DNA of 64,000 nt from Butyrivibrio sp. INlla21 (GTDB taxonomy: Bacteria; Bacillota; Clostridia; Lachnospirales; Lachnospiraceae): NCBI RefSeq assembly GCF_900116875.1, contig NZ_FPCC01000016.1, forward strand, positions 1 to 64,000, given 5' to 3'. Position 1 is the first letter of the stretch. The number at the start of each line of letters is the position of its first letter. The translations under genes and the position numbers were made by a program. Below the pieces are notes generated by a model. That model was not told where the DNA came from. It searched no databases and was given only the letters and a program-made list of their open reading frames with translations. Shown here piece after piece: positions 17,681-27,015 of the stretch.

Positions 17681-17850
17681 TTCACATACATGTGAGAAAC
17701 AATGAAATACTAAGCAAGACCTGAGAGACAAAAGGGATCATGTATGACCCCTCTATGATTCCCATTACATTTATACAGATGCATCGGAATCCCCAGGTTC
17801 CGTCTTTAAATATTCGATCATATAAATGAAGTATGAATCATAGAGAACAC
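17652..17850 (-). ncRNA. Candidate structured non-coding RNA of about 195 nt
   Basis: On the minus strand an RNA starting near 17850 would form an 11-bp stem (17835-17845 with 17751-17761), an 8-bp stem inside it (17821-17828 with 17768-17775), and a small hairpin (17798-17802 with 17785-17789). The loop of that hairpin, ACCUGGG, can pair with downstream CUCAGGU (17719-17725) as a pseudoknot. A second hairpin follows (17734-17751). Two of these helices need G-U pairs that exist only on the minus strand. The RNA ends at a perfect 9-bp terminator hairpin (17659-17680) followed by seven U. A possible -10 (TAGATAAT) lies just upstream of 17850. No riboswitch or RNA family was recognised; the raiA RNA is one class to test. 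Confidence 0.6.
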
Positions 17851-17954
17851 ATATTATCTATCTAAGCATTATCCCCACAACAAAATAAAGTCTCTCGAAC
17901 AAAAACCTCTTTCCTCGCACAAACCAAAAACACTGACGAGGAGGTATATTTAAA

Positions 17955-19571
17955 TTGAGAAAAAAAATCGTTCTTAAAAGTATGCTTACAGCCGCTATGG
18001 CAATGAGTATGCTCTTTTCTGCAGTAGGTACCAATACTGCATTCGCGGCGGGAAGCGAAAAGGTATCTTTTGATATTTCCAAAGATAAAATCAGTGATAA
18101 AACCAGTAAAGACAAAAACTTTTTGGGCAATTTGTTAAAAAAAGATTTATCCAAAAAGATAGTTCTTATTTCTACCAGCGACATTCACGGTGCCCTTTTG
18201 GAATTCACTTATGTATCACAGCTTAGAAATCTGCTTAAAAAACAAGGCGCCGAAGTCCTCATCGTAGATTCCGGCGACTTCAGTACAGATAAAGACGTTG
18301 ATAATTACATTAAGAAAACCAATATGCTGGATAACCCTTCTTTAAAGACCAGAGGTATCGCACCCGTAAAAATCATGAACGCCGTAGGCTATGACATCAT
18401 CTGCCTGGGCAATCATGAATTTGAAAGGGATAAGACCGATCTGGATGACATCATCAACGAGGCTAATTTCAAAATAGTCGATGCCAATATTTCCAAAGAC
18501 ATATATGCAGAAAGAATTAAGCCTAATTTAATTTTAGGAAACAACGCAAAAATCGGCTTTTTTGGTTTAGATAGTTTGGAAAACAACAGTTGGTACAGAA
18601 AGAACAATTTTGAATGTTCCGATGAAGCCACCTATTTGCATGAATGTGCTCAAAATCAGGTAAAAGAATTACAAAACAAAAATGCTGATGTAATAATCGG
18701 TCTCACTCATCTTGGAGTAGATGATGACCCCGGTAAAAGAGCTGCAAAAAATCTTGAAAAAGTCGAAGACGATGAAGCATTATGGCCTCAAAAAACAGAA
18801 AAACAAAAGAAAGAAGATCCAACAGATAAATATGACTTACTTTATAAAAAAGGAATCAGAAGTGTAGATCTATTTGCTGACGTTAAAGGAATTGACCTTC
18901 TACTTGACGGTCATTCTCACACAACAATGACCGGCTGCAAATATTTTGAGGATTTCAATATCCAGTCATGCGGAATCCAGTTCCAGAATATTGGTGTTGT
19001 AGTGATCGGCGAAAATGAGAAAAGCAAAAAATATGAGATTGAAGACAGATTCCTTATTCCCGAACAAGATTATGACCAGATCGGTGAAGATGAAAAGATT
19101 TCCGGCTATATCGGTTATGTCCTTACGAAAATATATCAAAGTGAAGAAATGAATGCGGAAATAGCCAGAAACGATATCGAAGATTACAATCCCGAAAAAG
19201 ACTACTCCGAATACTATATAGAAGTTAAAAAAGGTGAAACTGCATATACAGCAGCAGAAAGATTCAGAAAAGAATTAGAATCATCAAAAAATGATGATAG
19301 TTCCGCAGCTGATGACTCCTCTTCTATCGAGGCTAGCCTTCCCGAGAATGAGCTCGAAGCTACTGAAGCAGCAAGCAACACAAGTATCGAGAACGAGGAC
19401 GCTGCAAACAGTGCAAGTTCAGAAGACGAAGCAAATATCGAAGAGTCAACTGAAGAGACATCTTCAGACGATTCTTCAAATGAGAAGTCCAATGATAAAT
19501 CAGGCAAAACCGGTGACCATCACCGTGAGCGCCATCACCACCGCAACTATAAACACGGTTTCGGCGGCTGA
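17955..19571 (+). CDS. Secreted UshA-like metallophosphatase lacking the 5'-nucleotidase C domain
   Basis: The TTG start is chosen because GAGGAGG lies 10 bases upstream and the signal peptide (to about AFAAGS) begins there; the product has 538 residues. The metallophosphatase core is complete: STSDIHGA, VDSGDFST, LGNHEFERD, LTHLGVDDD and LDGHSHTTM. A lysine-rich insertion lies between the last two motifs (about residues 255-300). The C-domain that binds nucleotide in UshA is absent; instead the protein ends in a Ser/Glu/Asn/Asp-rich acidic tail and a short His/Arg-rich basic end. The substrate is therefore uncertain. It pairs with the gene at 19642, whose sequence and layout are similar. Confidence 0.9.
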   Translation: MRKKIVLKSMLTAAMAMSMLFSAVGTNTAFAAGSEKVSFDISKDKISDKTSKDKNFLGNLLKKDLSKKIVLISTSDIHGALLEFTYVSQLRNLLKKQGAEVLIVDSGDFSTDKDVDNYIKKTNMLDNPSLKTRGIAPVKIMNAVGYDIICLGNHEFERDKTDLDDIINEANFKIVDANISKDIYAERIKPNLILGNNAKIGFFGLDSLENNSWYRKNNFECSDEATYLHECAQNQVKELQNKNADVIIGLTHLGVDDDPGKRAAKNLEKVEDDEALWPQKTEKQKKEDPTDKYDLLYKKGIRSVDLFADVKGIDLLLDGHSHTTMTGCKYFEDFNIQSCGIQFQNIGVVVIGENEKSKKYEIEDRFLIPEQDYDQIGEDEKISGYIGYVLTKIYQSEEMNAEIARNDIEDYNPEKDYSEYYIEVKKGETAYTAAERFRKELESSKNDDSSAADDSSSIEASLPENELEATEAASNTSIENEDAANSASSEDEANIEESTEETSSDDSSNEKSNDKSGKTGDHHRERHHHRNYKHGFGG

Positions 19572-19641
19572 TGACGGTATCACCTTAACTATCTGACACA
19601 TACAGTAACTTGTAAACACAACACATAGGAGGTGAATTACA

Positions 19642-21273
19642 TTGAAAAGAAAATTCGCATTTAAAAGTTTGCTGTCACTGGCAGTAGCAGGTACCCTCTT
19701 CTGCGGCAGCGCTATTTCTGCATTCGCGGAGGATATCGGTAATTATAAGGTTAAAATGCCCGGCTCGGAAGACCCCAAGAATATAGAAGAAATTTCAAAA
19801 AAATACAACGGTGATCTATCTGATAAAGTAGTCATTCTTTCAACCAATGACACTCATGGCGCAATACTTCAGTTTGCTTATTTTGCTGCTTTAAAGAATT
19901 ATTTCGCAGACGAGTTAAATGCTTCCGAAGTTCTTCTTGTTGATTCAGGTGACTTCTGTGCTGACAAGGATAAAAAAGATGATGTAGCGGATGGAGAAAC
20001 AACCACCTTAAGAGTGGCCGACTATAAACAAGAAGGCCATCTTGGAAGTGGTAAACAAATTAGATCAATCAATCTCATGAATGCAGCCGGATATGATTAC
20101 GCTTGTCTTGGAAACCACGAAATTAGCAGTAAGGGAACGTTACAAGAAATGCTTAATGCGGCAAAATTTAAAGTACTTGATGCCAATATACATACAGATG
20201 ATAGCTTCAAGTATTCATCAAATGCTGTTGCTGAATTTGATAATCTGAAGATTGGATTCTTTGGCTTGGATACGCATGAAATAAAAGACACCGTAAAAGG
20301 TTGGTCCCCAAAAAAGGAAACAGAAGAGAAAAAACAATATAGTGTAGATACGGGTGCCGCTTTAATAGCGTGTGCTCAAAGCCAAGTAGATGAACTAAAA
20401 GGAGAAAAAAATAACGCCGATCTTGTCATCTGCCTCTCACACTTAGGTATGCAAAAGGAATATGCCCCGAATCCGGATAATGCAAAAGAAATTGGTGGCG
20501 ATAGAGATAAAAAGAGAAGTATTGATCTATGGACTGCTGTAAACGGCATTGATCTTATGCTTGACGGGCATTCTCATACTGCTATCTTCGCCGGAGAAAA
20601 TAATGAGCCAATTATGTCCGGTCAGATATGGGGTAACTACCTCGGTATAATTGTAATCGATAAAAAATCCAAAGAAATGGATAGATTCCTCATTTCAGAC
20701 CAAAATTATGAGAGCGTATTCGGAACAACCTCTGAAGAGCGTGTATCAAAGCTTAATGAATACGGTGCCGGTGATGTAATCAATCTCCTTGAAGATTACA
20801 CAGGCAAAGACGCTGAGACACTGTTCGATTACGATTATGACGACGATGATTCTTCAAACGATAAGAACCACGACAAGAATGGCAAGAATGGCCGAAACTC
20901 CGGTAAGAATAACGGAAAGAACAATGGCAAAAACGGTAAGAACGATAAGAACAGCAAGAACGGTAAGCACAGCAAGAACGATAGAAACAGTAAGAGCAAC
21001 AGCAGATTCGGTAAGCGTAGCTTCGAGTACGATGAGGAAGATTTCGAGCTTGAAGAAGATACACAGGCTATAGAGGATGCTTCAACTGAGGCTACAACAG
21101 CTGATGAGAATGCTGAGATCACAAGCGAGGCTAATGACGAGAGCAGCACTCAGCTTGATGAACAGTCTACAGATGCTGCAAGCACAGATGATAGCACTGA
21201 AGCAACCGAGCAGACTGATGAGCAGGATAACGCTGAACAGAGCGAGGATGCTGAAGTAGATCCCGCAGCATAA
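19642..21273 (+). CDS. Secreted UshA-like metallophosphatase with Lys/Asn-repeat and acidic tail
   Basis: A TTG start follows AGGAGGTG; the 543-residue product has a signal peptide ending near AFAED. The motifs STNDTHGA, VDSGDF, LGNHEIS, LSHLGM and LDGHSHTAI are present, so all metal ligands appear intact, although the Phe after GNHE is replaced. As in the neighbour at 17955 the nucleotide-binding C domain is missing. After about residue 400 there is a basic low-complexity stretch of G-K-N-x units (about 50 residues) followed by a 90-residue acidic Glu/Asp/Ser/Thr tail. The gene lies 70 bases after the previous one and likely shares its transcript; a terminator closes the pair. Basic tails of this kind could bind teichoic acid or wall, which is inference. 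Confidence 0.9.
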   Translation: MKRKFAFKSLLSLAVAGTLFCGSAISAFAEDIGNYKVKMPGSEDPKNIEEISKKYNGDLSDKVVILSTNDTHGAILQFAYFAALKNYFADELNASEVLLVDSGDFCADKDKKDDVADGETTTLRVADYKQEGHLGSGKQIRSINLMNAAGYDYACLGNHEISSKGTLQEMLNAAKFKVLDANIHTDDSFKYSSNAVAEFDNLKIGFFGLDTHEIKDTVKGWSPKKETEEKKQYSVDTGAALIACAQSQVDELKGEKNNADLVICLSHLGMQKEYAPNPDNAKEIGGDRDKKRSIDLWTAVNGIDLMLDGHSHTAIFAGENNEPIMSGQIWGNYLGIIVIDKKSKEMDRFLISDQNYESVFGTTSEERVSKLNEYGAGDVINLLEDYTGKDAETLFDYDYDDDDSSNDKNHDKNGKNGRNSGKNNGKNNGKNGKNDKNSKNGKHSKNDRNSKSNSRFGKRSFEYDEEDFELEEDTQAIEDASTEATTADENAEITSEANDESSTQLDEQSTDAASTDDSTEATEQTDEQDNAEQSEDAEVDPAA

Positions 21274-21330
21274 AAACTTTTTTCAAAAACATCGTAATTT
21301 CATTGTGACAAATACCTCAATATAGATAAA

Positions 21331-21377
21331 GAGCACAGCCCTTTTGATACGGTCCCAAAGGCGCTGTGCTCTTTTAT
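21331..21377 (+). terminator. Intrinsic terminator after the metallophosphatase pair
   Basis: GAGCACAGC (21331-21339) pairs with GCTGTGCTC (21363-21371), and an inner CCTTT/AAAGG extends the stem. TTTTATT follows on the plus strand. A-rich sequence on the other side may allow use by the convergent aguB transcript too. Confidence 0.88.
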
Positions 21378-21423
21378 TATCCAAAACTTATTATCAAATA
21401 ATACTACTCTATTCCCGCAAGGA

Positions 21424-22320
21424 TCACTTGACCAGCTCTCCGTAGCATGAAGGTCTTCTGTCTCTAAAGAGCCCCCATGACGATCTCATCTTACTGTTCT
21501 CTTCAAAATCATACTCGGCATAGATGATCTCTTCCTTGTCGCGACTTGCCTTGGCAATAACATCTCCCGTCTGATCCGTAAGGAAGCTGCTTCCGTAGAA
21601 GCATAACGAAGACTTCTGCCCGCCGTTTTCCTCACAAGGCTCAACATCCTCTTTACCGATTCTGTTAGCCGCCGCAACAGGAATGATATTTGCTGCGGAA
21701 TGCCCCTGCATCGTTCTCATCCAATGGCCCGAGCTGTCCACATCAAGAATCGGCTCCGATCCGATTGCTGTAGGATACAGGATAATATCCGCTCCGCCAA
21801 GTGCAAGACACCTTGCCGTCTCAGGGAACCACTGATCCCAGCAGATTCCGACTCCTATCCTTCCCGCCTGAGTCTCAAACACCTTAAAGCCCGTGTTTCC
21901 CGGAGTAAAATAAAACTTCTCCTGATAATAGTGATCGTCCGGAATATGAGTCTTTCTGTAAACTCCGACAATCTTGCCGTCGGCGTCGATCATCGCAACC
22001 GAATTATAAAAGACATTCTCATCCTTCTCAAAGACGCTTATCGGCATGACCACTTTGTTTTCCTTGCAAAACTCGCTAAAGTAGATAACAGCCGGGTTCT
22101 CCAAGATCGGAACCGCAAGCTCATAGTAGTCATATCTTCTCTCCTGGCAGAAATACTTTCTTTCAAACAGCTCTGACAAAAGAATTATCTTAGCGCCGTT
22201 ATCTGCCGCTTTTTTAGCTAGCTCAGCAGCTTTCTTTATGTTATTGTCAACCTGCTCCTTATCGGACGCACAAGGCGCTCCGCAGGCAAACTGGATACAT
22301 GCAACTTTTGTAAGCGACAT
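21424..22320 (-). CDS. aguB: N-carbamoylputrescine amidase
   Basis: This nitrilase-superfamily enzyme hydrolyses N-carbamoylputrescine to putrescine, ammonia and CO2. The 298 residues show the catalytic Glu-Lys-Cys triad: LLSELFER, YRKTHIPD and GICWDQWFPE. AAAAGGAGATAGAG precedes the ATG. It is the last gene of the six-gene polyamine operon and lies 65 bases after aguA. It supplies the putrescine for the carboxyspermidine route encoded upstream. The assignment over other amidases rests on the motif set and on the neighbouring agmatine deiminase. Confidence 0.95.
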   Translation of the reverse strand: MSLTKVACIQFACGAPCASDKEQVDNNIKKAAELAKKAADNGAKIILLSELFERKYFCQERRYDYYELAVPILENPAVIYFSEFCKENKVVMPISVFEKDENVFYNSVAMIDADGKIVGVYRKTHIPDDHYYQEKFYFTPGNTGFKVFETQAGRIGVGICWDQWFPETARCLALGGADIILYPTAIGSEPILDVDSSGHWMRTMQGHSAANIIPVAAANRIGKEDVEPCEENGGQKSSLCFYGSSFLTDQTGDVIAKASRDKEEIIYAEYDFEENSKMRSSWGLFRDRRPSCYGELVK

Positions 22321-22385
22321 CTCTATCTCCTTTTCAAATATACTACAGACATTTGCACTTTACCGCACATGTCGTAAGAACACGA

Positions 22386-23534
22386 TCATCCCCTCGGCAC
22401 CTGCTGCGTAATGCAGTGAATATTACCGCCGCCGAGCAAAATATCCCTCGCAGGAATCCCGATTACTTCCCTACCCGGACACAGCTTCCTTAAAATCTCA
22501 AGCGCCCTCTTATCGCTATCCTCATTCTCACCGCCAAACATCGGAAGCAAAACAGCTCCGTTTATATAGTAGTAATTGACATAACTCGCAGCAAGTCTCT
22601 CTCCGACCTCTCGGAAATCCTCGCCCTCTTCAAACTCATAGTTACCAAGATCTTTTTCTGTAATAAAAATAGGCTTCTCCGGAATCGGAAGCTTGTGGAT
22701 CACAATCTCTCTGCCCTTCGCATCCTTCTGCGACCTAAGATATTCATAAGAGGCAAAAGAAAGCTCGTACTGCGGATCGTTCCTGTCATCCGTCCACGCA
22801 AGCACAACCTCGCCGGGCGCCACAAACGCGCACACATTGTCGACATGCTCGTTTGTCTCATCATTGTAGATGCCTCGAGGAAGCCACAAGATCTTTTTCG
22901 CACCAAGATAAGTCTTAAGCCTATCCTCAATCTCATCCTTGGACAGCGACGGATTCCTTCCCTTACTCATAAGACAGCTCTCCGTCACCATCACCGTTCC
23001 CTCGCCGTCGGAATGGATCGATCCACCCTCAAGAACAAAAGGCGCAGCGTCATAATAATCACAGTTCATATGCGCCAAAAACTTACAAGCAAGCGCATCG
23101 TCCTTATCCCAAGTAGCATAAAGCCCGTCGTACTCTCCGCCCCATGCGTTAAAGCTCCAGTTGATACCTCTGACCGATTTGTCACCGTCAACAACAAAAG
23201 TCGGTCCGACATCCCTTGCCCAGGCATCATCCGAATCTATCGCAATTACTTCTTTTCTTTTATCAAACTCAGAACGAGAAAGACCTGTCGCAGGAAAAAG
23301 ACTCTCCAAAAACTCGCACGCCTCATCATAAAAATCCGAAGAAGCCGCCAAAAAAAGCTTCTCTCTCTTCATGATCTCGGTGTAGATCCTGCCGAAAGAA
23401 TTAAGCGCTCCGCTCCTGTCTTTTCCCCAGCTTCCGGGACGAGTCGGATATATCATAAGGGTTCCTTCATGCTCCGCAAACTCCGCAGGCATAAAGAAAC
23501 CGTCTTTGTCAGGTGTTGTATGTAACCTCTTCAT
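22386..23534 (-). CDS. aguA: Agmatine deiminase
   Basis: The enzyme converts agmatine to N-carbamoylputrescine and ammonia. The 382-residue protein starts with MPAEFAEHEGTLMIYPTRPG and shows DDAWARDVGPTFVV, VLEGGSIHSDGEGT and the C-terminal active-site motif GGGNIHCITQQVP with the nucleophilic cysteine. This matches the peptidyl-arginine deiminase-like AguA family in length and motifs. It lies between the carboxynorspermidine decarboxylase gene (15 bases upstream) and aguB. It uses the agmatine made by the arginine decarboxylase at the head of the operon. Confidence 0.96.
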   Translation of the reverse strand: MKRLHTTPDKDGFFMPAEFAEHEGTLMIYPTRPGSWGKDRSGALNSFGRIYTEIMKREKLFLAASSDFYDEACEFLESLFPATGLSRSEFDKRKEVIAIDSDDAWARDVGPTFVVDGDKSVRGINWSFNAWGGEYDGLYATWDKDDALACKFLAHMNCDYYDAAPFVLEGGSIHSDGEGTVMVTESCLMSKGRNPSLSKDEIEDRLKTYLGAKKILWLPRGIYNDETNEHVDNVCAFVAPGEVVLAWTDDRNDPQYELSFASYEYLRSQKDAKGREIVIHKLPIPEKPIFITEKDLGNYEFEEGEDFREVGERLAASYVNYYYINGAVLLPMFGGENEDSDKRALEILRKLCPGREVIGIPARDILLGGGNIHCITQQVPRG

Positions 23535-23549
23535 ATATGTTCCTATAAA

Positions 23550-24734
23550 TCACAATCTCATCTTGAAGTCGTCGTAGCCAAAGCGCTTAAGCACCTCAAC
23601 CTCGCCGTCCTCATGCATTATATCGATATCGGGAAGCGGCATTCCGTTAAAAGTATTGTTCTTAACCATGCTGTAGATCGCCATATCTTCAAAATACAGC
23701 CTGTCGCCGATTCCGATCTCTTTATCAAAACTGTAGTCGCCGATAATATCCCCCGCAAGGCAGGTTCTCGACGAAAGCCTGTACGTATTGGCAAGCTCTC
23801 CCGCTTCACCGCTGTCACGAAGCGGCGGCCTATACGGCATCTCAAGAACGTCAGGCATGTGACAAGCCGCCGAAGTATCAAGAATAAGCACCGGATACTT
23901 CTCCGTCTTAACAATGTCCATTACGGTCGTAACAAGAAGCCCCGCGTCAAGCGCGATCGCTTCGCCCGGCTCAAGATAAACCTCGATACCGTAAGTATCT
24001 TTTATCCTCTTAACGAGCTTTATAAGCCCTTCTCTGTCGTAGTCTTCCTTGGTTATGTGATGTCCACCGCCAAGGTTGATCCACTTGATCTTGCCCTCTT
24101 CGCCTTTACGCGTAGGGAAGAATCGTTTAAAAGAGCTTTCGACTTCAAGAAACGTCTTTTCAAGCGGCTCAAATCCCTGTTCGCACAATGTATGGAAATG
24201 AAGCCCCGAAACGCCCTTGGGAAGCTTATCTCCAAGGTCCGCGTTTCTTATTCCGAGCCTTGACCCCGAAGCACACGGATCATAGATCTCATGCCCTTCC
24301 TGCGTGCTGTACTCGGGATTTATTCGAAGCCCTACAAAGAGACGTCCGTTTTTGACATTCTTCTCCCAGACCTCTCTGTGATGCTCAAGCTGCGTAAGTG
24401 AATTAAAGACCATGTGGTCACAGATCTCACACAGCTCTTTTATCTCATCGTCATTAAAAGCAGGCTCAAAGACATGATTTTCGATCTTGCGCTTACCCTT
24501 TAAAGGTTCGATCATCTCTTCTTTCGCAAGCCTTGCTTCATATAAACCCGAAGCCGTAGCTCCGGACAAATACTCACCTATCATAGGATAAGTCTTATAT
24601 GCGGAAAAAGCCTTCTGCGCAAGAAGTATCTTGGCGCCCGACTCTTTCTGCACATAGCTTAAAATCTCAAGGTTTTCTTTTAATTTCTTTTCATCAATTA
24701 CATAAGCAGGAGTTGTGATCTCCGATATCTTCAT
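23550..24734 (-). CDS. nspC: Carboxynorspermidine / carboxyspermidine decarboxylase
   Basis: NspC is a PLP fold-III decarboxylase that removes CO2 from carboxyspermidine (or carboxynorspermidine) to yield the triamine. The 394 residues show the PLP lysine in ILLAQKAFSAY, an HFHTLCEQGF motif, NLGGGHHITKEDYD, YLEPGEAIALDAG and a C-terminal FEDMAIYSMVKNNTFNGMPLPDI that carries the dimer-interface active-site residues. GGGAGAAAACGG precedes the ATG. It follows the matching synthase gene by 57 bases. In gut Firmicutes this pair normally makes spermidine from putrescine rather than norspermidine from diaminopropane; which holds here is inferred from the putrescine-forming neighbours. Confidence 0.95.
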   Translation of the reverse strand: MKISEITTPAYVIDEKKLKENLEILSYVQKESGAKILLAQKAFSAYKTYPMIGEYLSGATASGLYEARLAKEEMIEPLKGKRKIENHVFEPAFNDDEIKELCEICDHMVFNSLTQLEHHREVWEKNVKNGRLFVGLRINPEYSTQEGHEIYDPCASGSRLGIRNADLGDKLPKGVSGLHFHTLCEQGFEPLEKTFLEVESSFKRFFPTRKGEEGKIKWINLGGGHHITKEDYDREGLIKLVKRIKDTYGIEVYLEPGEAIALDAGLLVTTVMDIVKTEKYPVLILDTSAACHMPDVLEMPYRPPLRDSGEAGELANTYRLSSRTCLAGDIIGDYSFDKEIGIGDRLYFEDMAIYSMVKNNTFNGMPLPDIDIMHEDGEVEVLKRFGYDDFKMRL

Positions 24735-24791
24735 CCGTTTTCTCCCAGAGTTTCAATATGCAGTCAAACCGCTGCTTCTATGCACGTAGCG

Positions 24792-26054
24792 TCAATCCAC
24801 AAGAGCGGGATTCTCATCAACCACCCAAGGAAGTCCGTACTCATTAAGCATCTCCATGTAAGGATCGGGATCGAACTCGTCCGTTGTGTACACACCGGGC
24901 TTCTTCCACTGTCCGTTAACAACAAGAGCAGTTCCGATCATAGCAGGCACACCTGTTGTGTAGCTGATAGCCTGGCTTCCGAGCTCCTTGTAGCATTCCT
25001 GATGATCACATACATTGTAGATGTAAACCGTCTTTTCTTTTCCATCCTTGATTCCGCGGAAGATACAGCCAATGTTGGTCTTTCCGACTGTTCTCGGTCC
25101 AAGGCTTGCGGGATCCGGAAGAAGTGCCTTTAAGAACTGGATGGGCACGATTTCTTTTCCCTCAAAGTTAATGGGACTTGTTGAAAGCATTCCGACATCT
25201 TCAAGGCAGCGCATATGATCAAGATAGCTCTGACCGAACGTCATGAAGAAACGGATTCTTTTTACCTCGGGGAAGTTTCTTCCGAGAGCCTCGATCTCCT
25301 CGTGATGAAGAAGGTACATGTCCTTCTCACCTACCTCGGGGAAGTTGTAAACTCTCTTGATCTCCATGGGCTTAGTCTCAACCCAGTGTCCGTCCTCCCA
25401 GTAGCTTCCGTTCGCGCTAACTTCGCGAAGGTTGATCTCGGGATTAAAGTTGGTCGCAAAAGCGTAACCGTGGTCACCGCCGTTGCAATCAAGAATATCG
25501 ATAGTGTGAATCTCGTCAAAATAATGCTTCTTGGCATAAGCGGTAAACACGCTTGTTACGCCGGGATCGAAGCCTGTTCCGAGAAGGCCTGTGATACCTG
25601 CCTCCTTGAACTTATCCATATAAGCCCACTGCCAGCTGTAGTCAAAATAAGCTGTGAAGCCCTTTTCCTTGCAGCGCTTCTCGTAGATCTCACGCCACTT
25701 CGGATCATCCGTATCCTCAGGCTCATAGTTGGCTGTGTCGATATAATCAACCTTGCACTCGAGGCAAGCGTCCATGATAACAAGATCCTGATAAGGAAGC
25801 GCAACGTTAAGAACCGCGTCAGGCTTATACTCCTTGATAAGTGCGATCAGCTCGTTTACGTCATCGGCATTAACCGCCTTTGTTGTGATCTTTACGCTGC
25901 TTCCGCTCTTTTCAATCTTATCTTTTAAAGCGTCGCACTTGGAAACCGTGCGGCTTGCTATGCAAAGCTCCGTAAATGTCTTGCTGTTCTGACAGCACTT
26001 CTGTATTGCAACCTGTGCGACTCCGCCGCAACCAATAACAAGTAATCTGCTCAT
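24792..26054 (-). CDS. Carboxynorspermidine / carboxyspermidine synthase (saccharopine dehydrogenase family)
   Basis: The enzyme (CASDH) condenses aspartate semialdehyde with putrescine or diaminopropane and reduces the imine with NADPH. The 420 residues begin with a Rossmann motif, LLVIGCGGVAQVAIQKC, and contain VDYIDTANYEP, GLLGTGFDPGVTSVFTAYA and the DCNGGDHGYAFATNFNPEIN region typical of the Lys9-like family. The ATG overlaps the speE stop by four bases (ATGA), indicating translational coupling. The decarboxylase gene follows. The assignment is firm; the choice between nor- and ordinary spermidine product rests on context. Confidence 0.95.
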   Translation of the reverse strand: MSRLLVIGCGGVAQVAIQKCCQNSKTFTELCIASRTVSKCDALKDKIEKSGSSVKITTKAVNADDVNELIALIKEYKPDAVLNVALPYQDLVIMDACLECKVDYIDTANYEPEDTDDPKWREIYEKRCKEKGFTAYFDYSWQWAYMDKFKEAGITGLLGTGFDPGVTSVFTAYAKKHYFDEIHTIDILDCNGGDHGYAFATNFNPEINLREVSANGSYWEDGHWVETKPMEIKRVYNFPEVGEKDMYLLHHEEIEALGRNFPEVKRIRFFMTFGQSYLDHMRCLEDVGMLSTSPINFEGKEIVPIQFLKALLPDPASLGPRTVGKTNIGCIFRGIKDGKEKTVYIYNVCDHQECYKELGSQAISYTTGVPAMIGTALVVNGQWKKPGVYTTDEFDPDPYMEMLNEYGLPWVVDENPALVD

Positions 26055-26923
26055 CTGGACATGTCCTCCTCTTCCTGTAATAAGTCTTCTACGTACTTGG
26101 GCAGCATGAACGCTCCCTTATGCAAATGCGTGGTGTAATACCACGTCTTGACCCCTCTCTCATCCCATCTGTCAGGATTGAAGTCCTTGAGCGGATGGTA
26201 CTTCTTGCTGGCAAATCCAAAGAGCCAGTAACCTGCGGGGCATGTCGGGATATGCGCCTGATAAACCCTGTTTACCGGGAATACTCTGAACGCCTTCCTG
26301 TGCATCGCTCTGCAGCTCTCCTCATCCTCATCGTAGAACGGGCTTCCGTGCTGGTACACCATGATGCCGTCGTCGTGAAGCGCCTTGTAGCAGCTTCCGT
26401 AGAACTCCTTGGTAAAAAGACCTGCCTCATGGCCAAGGGGCTCGGTCGCATCGTTGATTATAAGATCATACATATCCTCGCACTTACGAAGATACTTAAG
26501 TCCGTCCTGATAATAAATATGAACTCTGTCATCCTCAAGTCCGATCGCATTGTCCGGGAAATATTGCTTGCAGACATCCACAAACATGTTGTCCGGCTCA
26601 ACAACGTCGATTACCTTGATCTCCTCATAGTGAGTGAGCTCTCTGGCAACACCGCCGTCGCCGCCACCAAGAACCAGGACTCTCTGAACCTTGGGGTGAA
26701 CCGCCATCGGAACATGAACGATCATCTCATCGTAAGTAAACTCGTCCTTCTCGGAAAAGATAATATTACCGTCCGAAGTAAGGAACTTGCCAAACTCAGG
26801 TGAGTCAAAAACGTCTATTCTCTGAAATTCGCTGCTACCGGAAAAGAGCTGTTTGCTGATCCTGATGCTGATCTTAACGTTTCCGGTATGCATATCGCTA
26901 AACCAATAATCCATCTCTGCCAT
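26051..26923 (-). CDS. speE: Spermidine synthase (polyamine aminopropyltransferase)
   Basis: SpeE transfers an aminopropyl group from decarboxylated SAM to putrescine. The 290 residues show FKYQRIDV-like SSEFQRIDVFDSPEFGKFL, the dcSAM-binding VLVLGGGDGGVARELTHY, VVEPDNMFVDVCKQYFPD and the catalytic region YDLIINDATEPLGHEAGLFT. It stands second in the operon, after the arginine decarboxylase. No speD (SAM decarboxylase) is in the window, so its aminopropyl donor must come from elsewhere or its substrate differs. Having speE alongside the carboxyspermidine enzymes makes the operon redundant for spermidine. Confidence 0.94.
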   Translation of the reverse strand: MAEMDYWFSDMHTGNVKISIRISKQLFSGSSEFQRIDVFDSPEFGKFLTSDGNIIFSEKDEFTYDEMIVHVPMAVHPKVQRVLVLGGGDGGVARELTHYEEIKVIDVVEPDNMFVDVCKQYFPDNAIGLEDDRVHIYYQDGLKYLRKCEDMYDLIINDATEPLGHEAGLFTKEFYGSCYKALHDDGIMVYQHGSPFYDEDEESCRAMHRKAFRVFPVNRVYQAHIPTCPAGYWLFGFASKKYHPLKDFNPDRWDERGVKTWYYTTHLHKGAFMLPKYVEDLLQEEEDMSR

Positions 26924-27015
26924 TATCGATCTCCTATAAACGCAACCATATAGCGTGTCTATGTATTATTCATTATATCATGATGTGGTCTGTTCCGCGC
27001 GATGCGCACCCACGA

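Noticed and set aside
20780-21149. Cys/Tyr/Arg-rich and Leu/Ser-rich frames opposite the third metallophosphatase
   Set aside because: Artefacts of the Lys/Asn/Gly and acidic low-complexity repeats on the coding strand.
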